A DNA stretch of 29,288 bases. It comes from an uncultured Duncaniella sp. (GTDB lineage: Bacteria; Bacteroidota; Bacteroidia; Bacteroidales; Muribaculaceae). The stretch is taken from assembly GCA_910588795.1 (NCBI GenBank), contig CAJURI010000030.1, positions 1 through 29,288 on the forward strand, given 5' to 3'. Of the stretch, positions 1 through 8,563 are shown in pieces (positions within the stretch are counted from its first letter, which is position 1; every line of letters begins with the position of its first letter). The position numbers and the translations under genes are program-made. The notes under the pieces are model-generated. The model did not search any database. It had not been told where the DNA came from and saw nothing but the letters and a program-made list of their open reading frames with translations.

Positions 1-44
1 TCTAATCAGGCGAGGCGACTCTTTATAGCTTTTGCTTTCGCTGA
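1..44. other. Sequence upstream of the SusC plug, not SusC-coding; possible recombination junction
   Basis: In the frame of the SusC gene this stretch carries stop codons at 3-5 (TAA) and 42-44 (TGA). SusC-like coding resumes immediately afterwards (VTATGASTTFSAKEL from about position 48). A complete SusC gene would have the CarboxypepD_reg-like domain, TonB box and signal peptide here. The stretch is therefore either a decayed 5' end or foreign sequence joined to the gene. An 8-bp perfect palindrome, CACCGGTG, lies at 56-63 just inside the coding part. No promoter was recognised. Confidence 0.5.
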
Positions 45-98
45 ATAGTTACCGCCACCGGTGCGTCCACCACATTCTCGGCCAAGGAGCTTAAGCAG

Positions 99-2756
99 AT
101 GGGCAATCAGAACCTGCTACAGAGCCTGCGCACACTCGACCCCTCCATCAAGCTCGTCGACAACAATCTCGCCGGATCCAACCCCAACGCGCTCCCCGAA
201 GTGGAACTGCGCGGTGCCAACGGAATCACCGACCTCGACGCCAACTATACGGGCAACCCCAACCAGCCTCTGTTCATCCTCGACGGTTTCGAGACCACTC
301 TGCAGAGGGTTATGGACATGGACCCCAACCGCGTGGCCTCCATAACAATACTTAAGGACGCATCGGCCGCCGCACTCTACGGTTCACGCTCCGCCAACGG
401 CGTGATCGTCATCGAGACCTTGGCACCCGAAGGGGGACGCATACGCGTGAGCTATGCCGGCGACTACGCGGTAGTGACCCCCGATCTCCATGACTACGAC
501 ATGCTCAACGCCCGCGAAAAGCTCCAGCTGCAGGTCGACGCCGGACATTTCGAAGCAAAGGACAACACCAACTACAACCAGCTCCAGGACTACTACCACC
601 GGCTGAAACGCAACGTGGAGGAAGGGGTCGACACCGACTGGCTCGCACAGCCTGTGCACACCGTGTTCGAACACCGCCACAACGTAAGGCTCGAAGGCGG
701 CGACAACACCGTGCGCTACAGCCTCAACCTCACCGCACGCAACGCCCCCGGTGTGATGAAAGGATCCGGACGCACCGGATACGAGGGGGGGATGTTCCTC
801 TCCTATCGCGTGAAAGGGCTAATATTCAAGAACGACCTTCAGCTCACCTACAACGACGCCGACAACTCACCCTACGGAAAGTTCTCCACCTACACATCCA
901 TGAACCCCTACCAGCGTCCGTGGGACAAGGACGGAAAGCTCGTGAAAAAGTTCGACAAGGATGCGCCGAGATACTTCACGGCCTACAACCTCAACCCCCT
1001 CTATGACGCCGAACTCAACACCACCGACAACGAGAACTACTTCAATTTCGTCAACAACTTCTCGCTCGAATGGAACATAACCGATTTCCTCACCCTCATG
1101 GCCCGCGTGAGCATCTCGCGCCAGACAGGCGAGACCAACTACTTCCTGCCGGCCCAGCACTCCAAGTTCGCCGACATGGGCGATCCTGTGAGCGATCCCG
1201 AGGAATACATGCGGCGCGGAGAATTCATATGGGGCACAAGCAAGATATTCAGTGTGCTCGGCGACATAAACCTGCGCTACGGACAGTCGTTCGGAAAGCA
1301 CAGCCTCTACGCCGTGATGGGTGTCAACGTGTCGCAGACAACCAATGAGACACGCACCATACACGCCGAAGGGTTCCCGAGTCAGAAGATGATAGACATA
1401 AGCTTCGCGAAACAGTACTACAAGGACAGCCGCCCGACATCCACCTACAACGTCAACCGTCTGGCCGGCGTACTCCTCACCGCCAACTACGCCTACGACA
1501 GCAAATACCTGCTGGACGCCTCGCTGAAATATGACGGCTCATCACAGTTCGGAGCCAACCAACGCTACGCACCCGTATGGTCAGTGGGCGCGGGATGGAA
1601 CCTGCACAAGGAAAGCTTCCTCGAAGGCGGGGTATTCAGCCAGCTGAAACTCAGAGGCTCCTACGGTGTGACAGCATCGCAGAACTTCTCCCCCTATCAG
1701 GCCATTCGCAAATACACCTACAACATCGAGCACCAGTATGCCGGCATCATACCCGCCTACATGATGGGCCTCGGCAACGACGACCTGAAATGGCAGCAGA
1801 CCAAAGTGATCAACGGCGGCACCGACATAGGCATGTTCAATGACCGTCTGAGCGTATCGTTCGACATCTACAAGCGTCGCACCACCAACCTGCTCGCCTC
1901 GGTCACCATAGCTCCGTCGCTCGGCTTCCCATCCTACACCGAGAACATCGGCGAGACCGAGAACAACGGCTATGAATTCTCGTTCCGCTATATGTTCCTG
2001 CGCGACGTGTCACGGCGTCTGTACTGGAGCGTAAACTTCTCAGGCAACCACAACTCCAACAAGATCACCAAGATCAGCAACGCCATGAAGAAACGCAACG
2101 AGGACGTCATAGAGAAAGCCTACAAAGAGGGCACAACGACTCCGCTGCTGCTTTATCAGGAGGGCAACTCGGTGACCAGCATATATGCCGTGAGGTCGCT
2201 CGGCATAGACCCCGCCAACGGAATGGAGATGTATCTCACCAAGGACGGCGTAAAGACCTATACATGGAACTCCGCCGATCAGGTATGCGTAGGCGACACA
2301 CGCCCCACTATGGAAGGAGTGTTCGGCACATCGCTCAACTGGGGCGACTTCAGCTTCAGCGCAAACTTCCGCTACAGCTTCGGAGGCCAGGTGTACAACT
2401 CCACACTCGCTGACCGCGTGGAGAACGCCAACCTTTACCAGAACGCCGACCGCCGCGTCTATGAACAGCGATGGAGAAAGCCCGGCGACGTGACCATGTT
2501 CAAGGATGTAAAGGACACGAGCCGCACACGCCAGACCAGCCGCTTCGTGCAGGACAACGACTATATATCCTGCGAATCCATAAGCATCGGATACGACATA
2601 ACCTCACGGAAAGTGCTCAACTTCATAGGAGCCGAACGCCTGAGAGTGACCGGCTACCTCAACGACATATGCCGCTGGTCCACCGTAAAGCAGGAACGAG
2701 GACTTGACTATCCGTTTGCCCGCCGCTATGCATTCTCCCTCAATGTTTCATTCTAA
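99..2756 (+). CDS. SusC/RagA-family TonB-linked outer-membrane protein, lacking its 5' end
   Basis: SusC proteins are TonB-dependent outer-membrane barrels that import oligomers captured by a SusD lid. The plug domain is clear at the start (AKELKQMGNQNLLQSL, then VELRGANGI, FILDGFE and the ILKDASAAALYGSRSANGV motif near residues 84-104). A long barrel follows, ending in the aromatic C-terminus typical of outer-membrane proteins (AFSLNVSF). The first ATG in frame is at 99, but family resemblance begins about 17 codons earlier and a TGA lies at 42-44. About 885 residues are present where SusC proteins usually have 1000 or more. Missing are the signal peptide, the N-terminal extension domain and the TonB box, so a protein made from this start could not be exported. 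The susD gene begins 15 bases downstream. Either a pseudogene or the silent partner of an invertible susC pair; the rest of the frame is intact, which favours the latter. Confidence 0.9.
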   Translation: MGNQNLLQSLRTLDPSIKLVDNNLAGSNPNALPEVELRGANGITDLDANYTGNPNQPLFILDGFETTLQRVMDMDPNRVASITILKDASAAALYGSRSANGVIVIETLAPEGGRIRVSYAGDYAVVTPDLHDYDMLNAREKLQLQVDAGHFEAKDNTNYNQLQDYYHRLKRNVEEGVDTDWLAQPVHTVFEHRHNVRLEGGDNTVRYSLNLTARNAPGVMKGSGRTGYEGGMFLSYRVKGLIFKNDLQLTYNDADNSPYGKFSTYTSMNPYQRPWDKDGKLVKKFDKDAPRYFTAYNLNPLYDAELNTTDNENYFNFVNNFSLEWNITDFLTLMARVSISRQTGETNYFLPAQHSKFADMGDPVSDPEEYMRRGEFIWGTSKIFSVLGDINLRYGQSFGKHSLYAVMGVNVSQTTNETRTIHAEGFPSQKMIDISFAKQYYKDSRPTSTYNVNRLAGVLLTANYAYDSKYLLDASLKYDGSSQFGANQRYAPVWSVGAGWNLHKESFLEGGVFSQLKLRGSYGVTASQNFSPYQAIRKYTYNIEHQYAGIIPAYMMGLGNDDLKWQQTKVINGGTDIGMFNDRLSVSFDIYKRRTTNLLASVTIAPSLGFPSYTENIGETENNGYEFSFRYMFLRDVSRRLYWSVNFSGNHNSNKITKISNAMKKRNEDVIEKAYKEGTTTPLLLYQEGNSVTSIYAVRSLGIDPANGMEMYLTKDGVKTYTWNSADQVCVGDTRPTMEGVFGTSLNWGDFSFSANFRYSFGGQVYNSTLADRVENANLYQNADRRVYEQRWRKPGDVTMFKDVKDTSRTRQTSRFVQDNDYISCESISIGYDITSRKVLNFIGAERLRVTGYLNDICRWSTVKQERGLDYPFARRYAFSLNVSF

Positions 2757-2771
2757 AGATTCCCGAACACA

Positions 2772-4205
2772 ATGAAAAAATCCAACTTATTCATATGCCT
2801 GCTGACAGGAGTGCTCACCTTGCTGTCTGCCACATCCTGCGAGGACTGGTTCGACGTGGACCCACGCACCGAAATCAAGGAAAGCGACCTGTTCAAGGAC
2901 GAAAGCGGATTCTTCGATGCCCTTACAGGTGTCTATTCCATCATGGGACGGTCCAGCCTTTACGGCGACGAGCTCACCATGGGATCGATCGACGCGATCA
3001 CACAGATCTATTATATAGGCTACAACACAGCCCACCCGCTCTACTACATGTCGACATTCGAATATGAGAACACCCGCGTGAGGCCGGCAATCGACGCCAT
3101 GTGGTCAGGCATGTACGAGGCCGTGGCCAATGTCAACAATCTGCTCGCGCATATCGCACAGGCCGACCGCAACATGTTTGAAAGCAACAATTACGAACTC
3201 ATCAAAGGGGAGGCTCTTGCCCTCAGGGCATACCTGCACTTCGACCTGCTGAGGCTGTTCGGACCGTCGTTCCGAATGGACAAGGACCGCAAATGCATCC
3301 CGTATGTCACCACAGTCTCCAAGCAGAACACCCCCTACAGTTCTCCGAAGGAGGTCGTGGACCTATGTCTGCGCGACCTTCAGGAGGCCGAAAAACTGCT
3401 GGCCGACGATCCTGTCAAAAACATCATACAGGACGAAGAGAACATCTACCGGATGAACCGCAGGACACGCATGAACCTCTACGCCACACAGGCGCTGATG
3501 GCTCGCATATACCATTATGCAGGCGACAAGACCAATGCACTCCGCTACGCCGGGACTCTCATTGACAACGAAAACCTCAAACTTATCACCTCCACAATGG
3601 GTGTAAAGAACGACCGCGTGATATCCTCCGAATTGCTCTTCGCCCTGTTTGTCGACAATCTTTCCGACTGGGCCGACAATCACTTCAGGCACAGCAGCTA
3701 CGGCTACGATTATTATCAGATGCAATTCTATATGGACGAATTCTTCGACAAGAACGCCGGGACAGGAAGCGACGTACGCTATGACGCTCAGTTCGACATC
3801 GACGGCTCCAACATGAAACTCAGCAAATATCTCTCTAAGGACGCCGACAGCTACAACGCAAAGTTCCGCGTGCCCATGCTTCGCCTGTCAGAGATGTACT
3901 ACATCGCCGCCGAATCGACCGACGACATAGACTATGCATCCGATCTTCTCAACAGCGTGCGCCGCGCGAGGGCCCTGGAGCCTATCACATATGCCGACTT
4001 CAATGCCGTCGAAAGCTATCTGACCCGCGAATACCGCCGCGAGTTCTACGGGGAAGGACAACTGTTCTTCCGCTACAAATGGCTTGATTCCGACAACATC
4101 GCCGACGGATATCTCATAAAGAACGTTTCGTCACGCAAAGAGAAAGTGTACATGCTCCCGCTTCCTGATCAGGAAAAGGAATTCGGAGGCACAGCCGACA
4201 AGTGA
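2772..4205 (+). CDS. SusD/RagB-family nutrient-binding outer-membrane lipoprotein
   Basis: SusD-like proteins are surface lipoproteins that bind the substrate and sit as a lid on the SusC barrel. The 477-residue product has a lipoprotein signal with the acylated Cys at residue 23 (LLSATSC), followed by the usual SusD opening (EDWFDVDPRTEIKESDLF), helical TPR-like segments (residues about 100-170, with LIKGEALALRAYLHFDLLRL) and the conserved C-terminal end (REYRREFYGEGQLFFRYKW, then YMLPLPDQE). Length is slightly short for the family (usually 480-600) but both ends look complete. It lies 15 bases after the SusC gene and shares its transcript. The substrate cannot be read from the sequence; no glycoside hydrolase, lyase or sulfatase is nearby. 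Confidence 0.95.
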   Translation: MKKSNLFICLLTGVLTLLSATSCEDWFDVDPRTEIKESDLFKDESGFFDALTGVYSIMGRSSLYGDELTMGSIDAITQIYYIGYNTAHPLYYMSTFEYENTRVRPAIDAMWSGMYEAVANVNNLLAHIAQADRNMFESNNYELIKGEALALRAYLHFDLLRLFGPSFRMDKDRKCIPYVTTVSKQNTPYSSPKEVVDLCLRDLQEAEKLLADDPVKNIIQDEENIYRMNRRTRMNLYATQALMARIYHYAGDKTNALRYAGTLIDNENLKLITSTMGVKNDRVISSELLFALFVDNLSDWADNHFRHSSYGYDYYQMQFYMDEFFDKNAGTGSDVRYDAQFDIDGSNMKLSKYLSKDADSYNAKFRVPMLRLSEMYYIAAESTDDIDYASDLLNSVRRARALEPITYADFNAVESYLTREYRREFYGEGQLFFRYKWLDSDNIADGYLIKNVSSRKEKVYMLPLPDQEKEFGGTADK

Positions 4206-4251
4206 CTGCGACAAAATGACCAATCCATCTGAAACAAAAATTTTTCCGACC

Positions 4252-4977
4252 ATGTCAAAATTAACATACATCATCGCACCGGCCGCACTCCTGGCGGTAT
4301 CGGCACTGACAGGATGCTCCACCGACGAGATTGATACATTCAACGGAGGCGCACAGGTCTACTTCGAGCGTGTAGCAGGCTCCGGAACCGCCGACAGCCT
4401 CACCTACTCGTTCGCGGTACAGCCCGCCGGACTCATGACCGACATTGTAGAGATCCCCATAGTAGTGACCGGAGAGGCTGCCGGATATGACCGGAAGGTC
4501 AATATCGAAGTGGCCCCCGAGTTGTCGACCGCCACGGAAGGTGACGAATACACCCTCCAGCCGGCCATAATACCCGCAGGCGCATTCAAAGGCGTCCTGA
4601 AAGTAGAGGTAAGGCGCACACCGGCCATATCCGAAAAAGAGCGTCACGTCACATTCCGGATACTCCCCTCCGAAGGGCTCGGCATCGACGTGAACCCCAA
4701 ATGGATAGACTACAAGCTCAAGATCAACGACATTCTCACCCGTCCGCCGAGATGGGTCTACGAATGCCAGCCATACTTCGGTGTGTACAGCAAAATCAAG
4801 TACCGCTTCATAATCGACACCCTGGGCATATGGAACTTCCCCGACAGCGGCGAAAACGCCATATCGCGCGGACAGATGTATTTCTATCAGGACAAGATGA
4901 AGTCCGCCCTCATGCAGTGGGAAAAGGACAACGGCGGTCCGATGCTCGACGAGAACGGAAATAAGATAAGCTTCTAA
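4252..4977 (+). CDS. DUF4843-family lipoprotein of the SusC/D locus
   Basis: A 241-residue lipoprotein with signal peptide and lipobox Cys at residue 22 (VSALTGC). The ATG at 4252 is chosen because it begins directly at the signal peptide; an in-frame ATG at 4216 would add 12 residues without signal character. The body is beta-rich (AQVYFERVAGSGTADSLTYS; IPIVVTGEAAGYDRKVNIEV; FKGVLKVEVRRT) and ends in a short aromatic domain (RWVYECQPYFGVYSKIKYRF), matching the DUF4843 pattern commonly found as the third gene after susC and susD in Bacteroidetes. Its role is unknown; by position it is probably a surface accessory protein that helps bind the locus substrate. Confidence 0.8.
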   Translation: MSKLTYIIAPAALLAVSALTGCSTDEIDTFNGGAQVYFERVAGSGTADSLTYSFAVQPAGLMTDIVEIPIVVTGEAAGYDRKVNIEVAPELSTATEGDEYTLQPAIIPAGAFKGVLKVEVRRTPAISEKERHVTFRILPSEGLGIDVNPKWIDYKLKINDILTRPPRWVYECQPYFGVYSKIKYRFIIDTLGIWNFPDSGENAISRGQMYFYQDKMKSALMQWEKDNGGPMLDENGNKISF

Positions 4978-5010
4978 CCTCACACTCCAACACATCTATC
5001 CGAAAAAACA

Positions 5011-6531
5011 ATGAAAACAGACATAAAATTTCTGTATGCGGCCTTTGCAGTCTCGCTCATGTCCGCATCATGCACCGAGGACAACGGCAACTACGACTAC
5101 ACCGACATCGGGACCGTCACCCTCGAAATAGAAGCCGATCACACCGTAATGTACGGCGAACGGCTTCAGATGGAACCCAAGAAACTGAAATTCGAGAACA
5201 CCTCCGAGGCCGACTATGACTGGTCATGGGAGATAGCCCCCAGAGTGACCAACTCCGTGCCGCAATACCGCGAGATAGCCGACACCAAAGTGCTCGACAT
5301 CCCGGAATTCCAGTCCGAGATAGGGTCATATACCCTCAGGCTGAGTGCCATACACCGCAGCACAGGCGTGCGCACCATGGCCTACTGCGAATTCAAGGTC
5401 GACAACGGACTGTCACGCGTGTATCTGCTCCTCACCAGGCAGCCCTCGGGAGAGTTCGACCTCGAAGCCGTGACATACCCCGGAGGCATAGCCCGCTACC
5501 ACCAGTACTCGCTCATGAACGGACAGACGATACCTGACGCCGAACGCCTCTTCTACGTCAACCCCTCCTCAAGCCGTGACGAACGCCTCTATGTGGCTCT
5601 TTCCGAAGGCTGCCAGGCCCTCAGCCCCATCGACCTGACATATCAGGGAGACGCATCGGCTCTTTTCTTCGACACCCCCAAGCGCGTGCACGTGACATAC
5701 ATGTACACCGACGTTATGGACGGCAAGGATCAGTTCATGGTAAACGACGGAGGCATATACCACACCGACAACTGGCAGACACCTTACAAAGCCAAGGTGC
5801 GCTGCGTGCTCCCCGACGGATCCAACTACAGCATAACCGGTACAGGGACAATCCAGAACTCCAGCGGAAGGGCCCGATATGCATGGTATGACGGCCTCAA
5901 CGGACGTTTCATCGAATGGAACTTCGGCTACGGAGCCAATTACATCCAGCCGCTCACCACCACATCCGGTGTAGCGCAATCGGCATTCGACCCGCAGAAT
6001 ATCGGCAAAAAATTCGTCACCTCCATATGCGGAAAGCCTGACCGCATGTGGGTGCTCTTCGAGGATGACGGAGGCGACCTGTGGCTATACACATTCAAGG
6101 ACGGTGCCGGCGTGTACTACAATGTGATAATCCAGCCGGCCGAGCAGCCGCTGAAGCTTGACGACACAACCGCCGCCCTGTTCAGGCGCGCCACAGCATT
6201 CTGCGCGGTCAAGAGTGCCGACAAGTTCTATTATGCCGTCGACAACAACATATGGATATACAACGCAGCGACCCACAGGACCGAGGCCGAGCCGTTCTAC
6301 ACATCCCCCGATCCCGCCATGCGCTTCTCAAAGATCAACTACGAGACAAGCTACAACCCTGAAGTGACATTCGCCGGCAACAGCAACGGACACGGCACAT
6401 TCTTCCGCATCAGAGTCGACGACCTCGGACGCATAGCCGATCCCACAGAGACTTTCCCAGAACCCGTGATGTCCTATGACGGATTCGGCGAGATCACCGA
6501 TTTCGTATACAAATACAAATCCAACAACTGA
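5011..6531 (+). CDS. PKD-like family surface lipoprotein
   Basis: A 506-residue lipoprotein, acylated Cys at residue 21 (VSLMSASC). An N-terminal immunoglobulin/PKD-like fold spans about residues 35-130 (VTLEIEADHTVMYGERLQM; YDWSWEI; YTLRLSAIHRSTGV). It is followed by a beta-propeller-like or repeat-rich C-terminal part with recurring aromatic and acidic strands (MWVLFEDDGGDLWLYTFKD; NNIWIYNAATHRTEAEPF). This two-part layout matches the Bacteroidetes PKD-like lipoproteins that accompany SusC/SusD/DUF4843 genes. It starts 33 bases after the DUF4843 gene and is in the same operon. A substrate-binding role on the cell surface is inferred from location; no catalytic motif is visible. Confidence 0.75.
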   Translation: MKTDIKFLYAAFAVSLMSASCTEDNGNYDYTDIGTVTLEIEADHTVMYGERLQMEPKKLKFENTSEADYDWSWEIAPRVTNSVPQYREIADTKVLDIPEFQSEIGSYTLRLSAIHRSTGVRTMAYCEFKVDNGLSRVYLLLTRQPSGEFDLEAVTYPGGIARYHQYSLMNGQTIPDAERLFYVNPSSSRDERLYVALSEGCQALSPIDLTYQGDASALFFDTPKRVHVTYMYTDVMDGKDQFMVNDGGIYHTDNWQTPYKAKVRCVLPDGSNYSITGTGTIQNSSGRARYAWYDGLNGRFIEWNFGYGANYIQPLTTTSGVAQSAFDPQNIGKKFVTSICGKPDRMWVLFEDDGGDLWLYTFKDGAGVYYNVIIQPAEQPLKLDDTTAALFRRATAFCAVKSADKFYYAVDNNIWIYNAATHRTEAEPFYTSPDPAMRFSKINYETSYNPEVTFAGNSNGHGTFFRIRVDDLGRIADPTETFPEPVMSYDGFGEITDFVYKYKSNN

Positions 6532-6549
6532 TAAAACACCTCCGAAATC

Positions 6550-7722
6550 ATGCGAAACCGCATATTAATTTTCATCCTTGCCACTCTTTTCCTCCTTCCC
6601 GCATACGCCCAGAACAGAAGCATAGAATTCCGCGAAGGGGACTGGAGCGGACTGCTGAAGACAGCCGCGAAAAAGGACAAGCTGATATTCCTCGACTGCT
6701 ACACCTCATGGTGCGGCCCCTGCAAGATGCTTGCCAAAAACGTGTTCACCAACGACACCGTGGCCGATTTCTACAACCGCAACTTCATCTGCGTAAAAAT
6801 GGACATGGAGAAAGGTGAAGGGCCCGAGCTTGCAAAAAAGTATAAAGTAGCGGCCTATCCCACACTCCTGTATGTCAACGGGGCAGGAGAACTTGTCCAC
6901 AACGTCACCGGCTACCAGAGCCCGTCAAAGCTCATCAGCGAAGGCTCGGTCGCCCTCAACGGGACAGAGACAATGTCGGCCTTAACCAAAAGATATGACA
7001 GCGGAGACCGCGATGACGCATTCATGCGCAAATACATCGGCAAACTCAGCAAGGCATACATGCCGGCCCAGCAGGAAAAAGTGGCCACCGAATTCATCAA
7101 CACCTTCGATGACTCCCGGTTCTACTCACGCGAATGCTGGGATATAATAGTCTACAACATCTCCAATCCCATGTCACCTGTCATGAAGAGAGTGTTCCGT
7201 GACCGCGACAGGTTCTACCAGATCATAGCCAGGGATACCGTGGACCTGTTCCTTGACTACACTTTCCGCAGCCGCATAGGCAAGTACGTATGGAGCAAGC
7301 CCAAGTCGGACAAATTCAATGAGAACGACTACAACGAGTACCTGAAATACGTACAGGGTCTCAGCCGATGGGAAAAGAGGCCACAGTACATAGCCACCCT
7401 CTACACAGCACGCCACTGGATCGACGGTGACTTCCGCGCCATGCTTGACGGGATGCACGACGCTCTGCGCTACGGCATATTCGACAACGATGCCAAGCTC
7501 AGCTACATACAGGGGCACATAATACAGCTGTGCACCACTGACAACCAGCCGCTCATAGCTGAAGCCTACGACTGGATGAGACAGCTCGCCGACGAGCAGA
7601 CGATGGGCTACTACCGGTCGGAATACATGAGGCTTCAGGCACGTCTGCTCACGGCACAGGGACATACCGAGGAGGCCAAGGCTCTCGAAGAAGAAGCCCG
7701 CAAGGTCAGGATGTCTCAATAG
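6550..7722 (+). CDS. Secreted thioredoxin-family protein
   Basis: The 390-residue product starts with a signal peptide (ILIFILATLFLLPAYAQ) and is expected in the periplasm or envelope. A thioredoxin fold occupies about residues 25-145, with the redox motif WCGPC at residues 54-58 (Cys55 and Cys58) and the cis-proline region AAYPTLLYVNG. The remaining 240 residues are helical and match no domain I can name; they may be TPR-like (RLQARLLTAQGHTEEAKAL at the C-terminus). It is the fifth gene of the SusC/D operon, 18 bases after the PKD-like gene. Thioredoxin or TlpA-type proteins often close such loci, suggesting disulfide handling of the substrate or of the locus proteins (inference). A convergent gap with an 89-bp repeat follows. 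Confidence 0.88.
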   Translation: MRNRILIFILATLFLLPAYAQNRSIEFREGDWSGLLKTAAKKDKLIFLDCYTSWCGPCKMLAKNVFTNDTVADFYNRNFICVKMDMEKGEGPELAKKYKVAAYPTLLYVNGAGELVHNVTGYQSPSKLISEGSVALNGTETMSALTKRYDSGDRDDAFMRKYIGKLSKAYMPAQQEKVATEFINTFDDSRFYSRECWDIIVYNISNPMSPVMKRVFRDRDRFYQIIARDTVDLFLDYTFRSRIGKYVWSKPKSDKFNENDYNEYLKYVQGLSRWEKRPQYIATLYTARHWIDGDFRAMLDGMHDALRYGIFDNDAKLSYIQGHIIQLCTTDNQPLIAEAYDWMRQLADEQTMGYYRSEYMRLQARLLTAQGHTEEAKALEEEARKVRMSQ

Positions 7723-7753
7723 AGCCACATGAATAGACAAGCATTTATGAGGA

Positions 7754-7842
7754 TGTGTCACAACGTCCGTATATAAAGATTTTACCCTTGCTGCAGCTAT
7801 CTGCGGCAAGGGTAATTTCTTCAGTAAGGGTGTCTTGACACA
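7754..7842. repeat. 89-bp dispersed hairpin element, copy 1
   Basis: An 89-bp unit bounded by 7-bp inverted ends TGTGTCA (7754-7760) and TGACACA (7836-7842) with a long hairpin inside. The same unit, same length, occurs at 24599-24687 with about 6 mismatches in 89 positions by eye. Both copies lie between convergent gene ends: here the thioredoxin gene (+) and ferritin (-). It carries no gene; short reading frames through it are shared between copies only because the DNA is shared. It resembles REP/BIME-like intergenic elements and may act as a bidirectional terminator. Confidence 0.85.
7782..7815. terminator. Bidirectional hairpin terminator within repeat copy 1
   Basis: A 15-bp stem (TTACCCTTGCTGCAG against CTGCGGCAAGGGTAA, one T/G wobble) closes a CTAT tetraloop. 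T-rich sequence follows on the + side (TTTCTT) and an AAAGATTT tract flanks the other side. Its place between two converging transcription units fits termination of both the SusC/D operon and the ferritin gene. The termination role is inferred from structure and position. Confidence 0.6.
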
Positions 7843-7910
7843 CCTTCATAAGCAAAATTCTGTCGCCCCGGGCCTTATCCTTACGGGACATTGGCCTCAG
7901 AGACCGGCAA

Positions 7911-8429
7911 TCACTCGGCGGCAAGAGGCGAGGGTGCGGCATAGGTGCGGGCGGCAAGCTCGGTGTTGAGCATATAGATGCCCATGCCGTTGTCGCCGAT
8001 AAGGCGGAGCTTGTCGATAAGCTCACGGCAATTGTCCTCCTCCTCGACCTGCTCGCTGACAAACCAGTTGAGACGGTCGCGTGTGGCATAGTCCTCCTCG
8101 TTCATGGCAAGAGTATAGAGACTGTTGATGAGGGCTGTCACCTTCTGCTCATGCACTAGTGTGGCCTCAAACACAGCCATAGATGACTCCCACGTAGTGG
8201 GGACTGCCTCAATAGCCTTGAGAAGCACACGGCCTCCGCGCTGGTTGACATAGTTCATGAAGATGGTTGCATGTGCCTGCTCCTCCTGGAACTGCACCTT
8301 GAACCAGTTGGCAAAGCCGGGAAGGCCCTCGGCCTCAAAATACTGCGCCATTGACAGATAGAGATACGCGCTATACAGCTCGGCATTAATCTGCTCATTT
8401 ATAGCGTCCTGTACTTTTGAATTTAGCAT
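7911..8429 (-). CDS. ftnA: Ferritin (non-heme iron storage protein)
   Basis: Ferritins form 24-subunit cages that oxidise Fe2+ and store it as a ferric mineral, in the cytoplasm; in anaerobes they also limit oxidative damage. The 172-residue length is standard. All ferroxidase-centre residues are visible: Glu17, Glu50 and His53 (QEEQAHA), Glu94 (HEQK), Gln127 and Glu130 (EQVEEE). The four-helix pattern is intact and the tail (AAPSPLAAE) is variable. A promoter lies 38-71 bases upstream (8468-8500). The gene is monocistronic, divergent from the WecA-like gene and convergent with the SusC/D operon. Identification is firm. Confidence 0.97.
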   Translation of the reverse strand: MLNSKVQDAINEQINAELYSAYLYLSMAQYFEAEGLPGFANWFKVQFQEEQAHATIFMNYVNQRGGRVLLKAIEAVPTTWESSMAVFEATLVHEQKVTALINSLYTLAMNEEDYATRDRLNWFVSEQVEEEDNCRELIDKLRLIGDNGMGIYMLNTELAARTYAAPSPLAAE

Positions 8430-8467
8430 AATACAAATTGTTTGTATGAATTGACTGTTTTACAATG

Positions 8468-8500
8468 CAAAATTAGTATTTTTCTTTTATATTCCCCAAA
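8468..8500 (-). promoter_or_regulatory. Ferritin promoter (-33/-7)
   Basis: On the minus strand a perfect Bacteroidetes -7 box TAATTTTG (8468-8475) is preceded, 21 bases upstream, by a -33 box TTTG (8497-8500). This agrees with the known TTTG/TAnnTTTG consensus. The start codon at 8429 lies about 38 bases downstream of the -7 box. Confidence 0.65.
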
Positions 8501-8507
8501 TTATAAT

Positions 8508-8515
8508 TATCTTTG
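8508..8515 (+). promoter_or_regulatory. -7 box of the wecA-like/hflX operon
   Basis: TATCTTTG fits the Bacteroidetes -7 consensus TAnnTTTG and stands about 48 bases before the ATG at 8564. No good TTTG -33 box is visible at the expected spacing, so this is a weaker call. It lies back to back with the ferritin promoter. Confidence 0.45.
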
Positions 8516-8563
8516 CGAAAAATCATCATCACCCTCACGTTGACATTATAAGGACGCGTGTCT

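Noticed and set aside
4216..4251. Upstream ATG at 4216 for the DUF4843 lipoprotein
   Set aside because: It would place 12 polar residues before a complete lipoprotein signal peptide; the ATG at 4252 is better.
4261..4995. A 244-codon minus-strand frame across the DUF4843 gene
   Set aside because: Low-complexity Val/Gly/Glu-rich translation typical of antisense shadow; the plus-strand gene has a lipoprotein signal and operon context.
7754..7842. The 89-bp element as a CRISPR repeat or attachment site
   Set aside because: Only two copies about 17 kb apart, with no spacers and no integrase or cas genes.
7745..7860. Shared short peptide EITLAADSCSKG read on the minus strand in both 89-bp repeats
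   Set aside because: The likeness comes from the DNA repeat and its hairpin; the frames differ in length and context and no start or conserved gene is evident.
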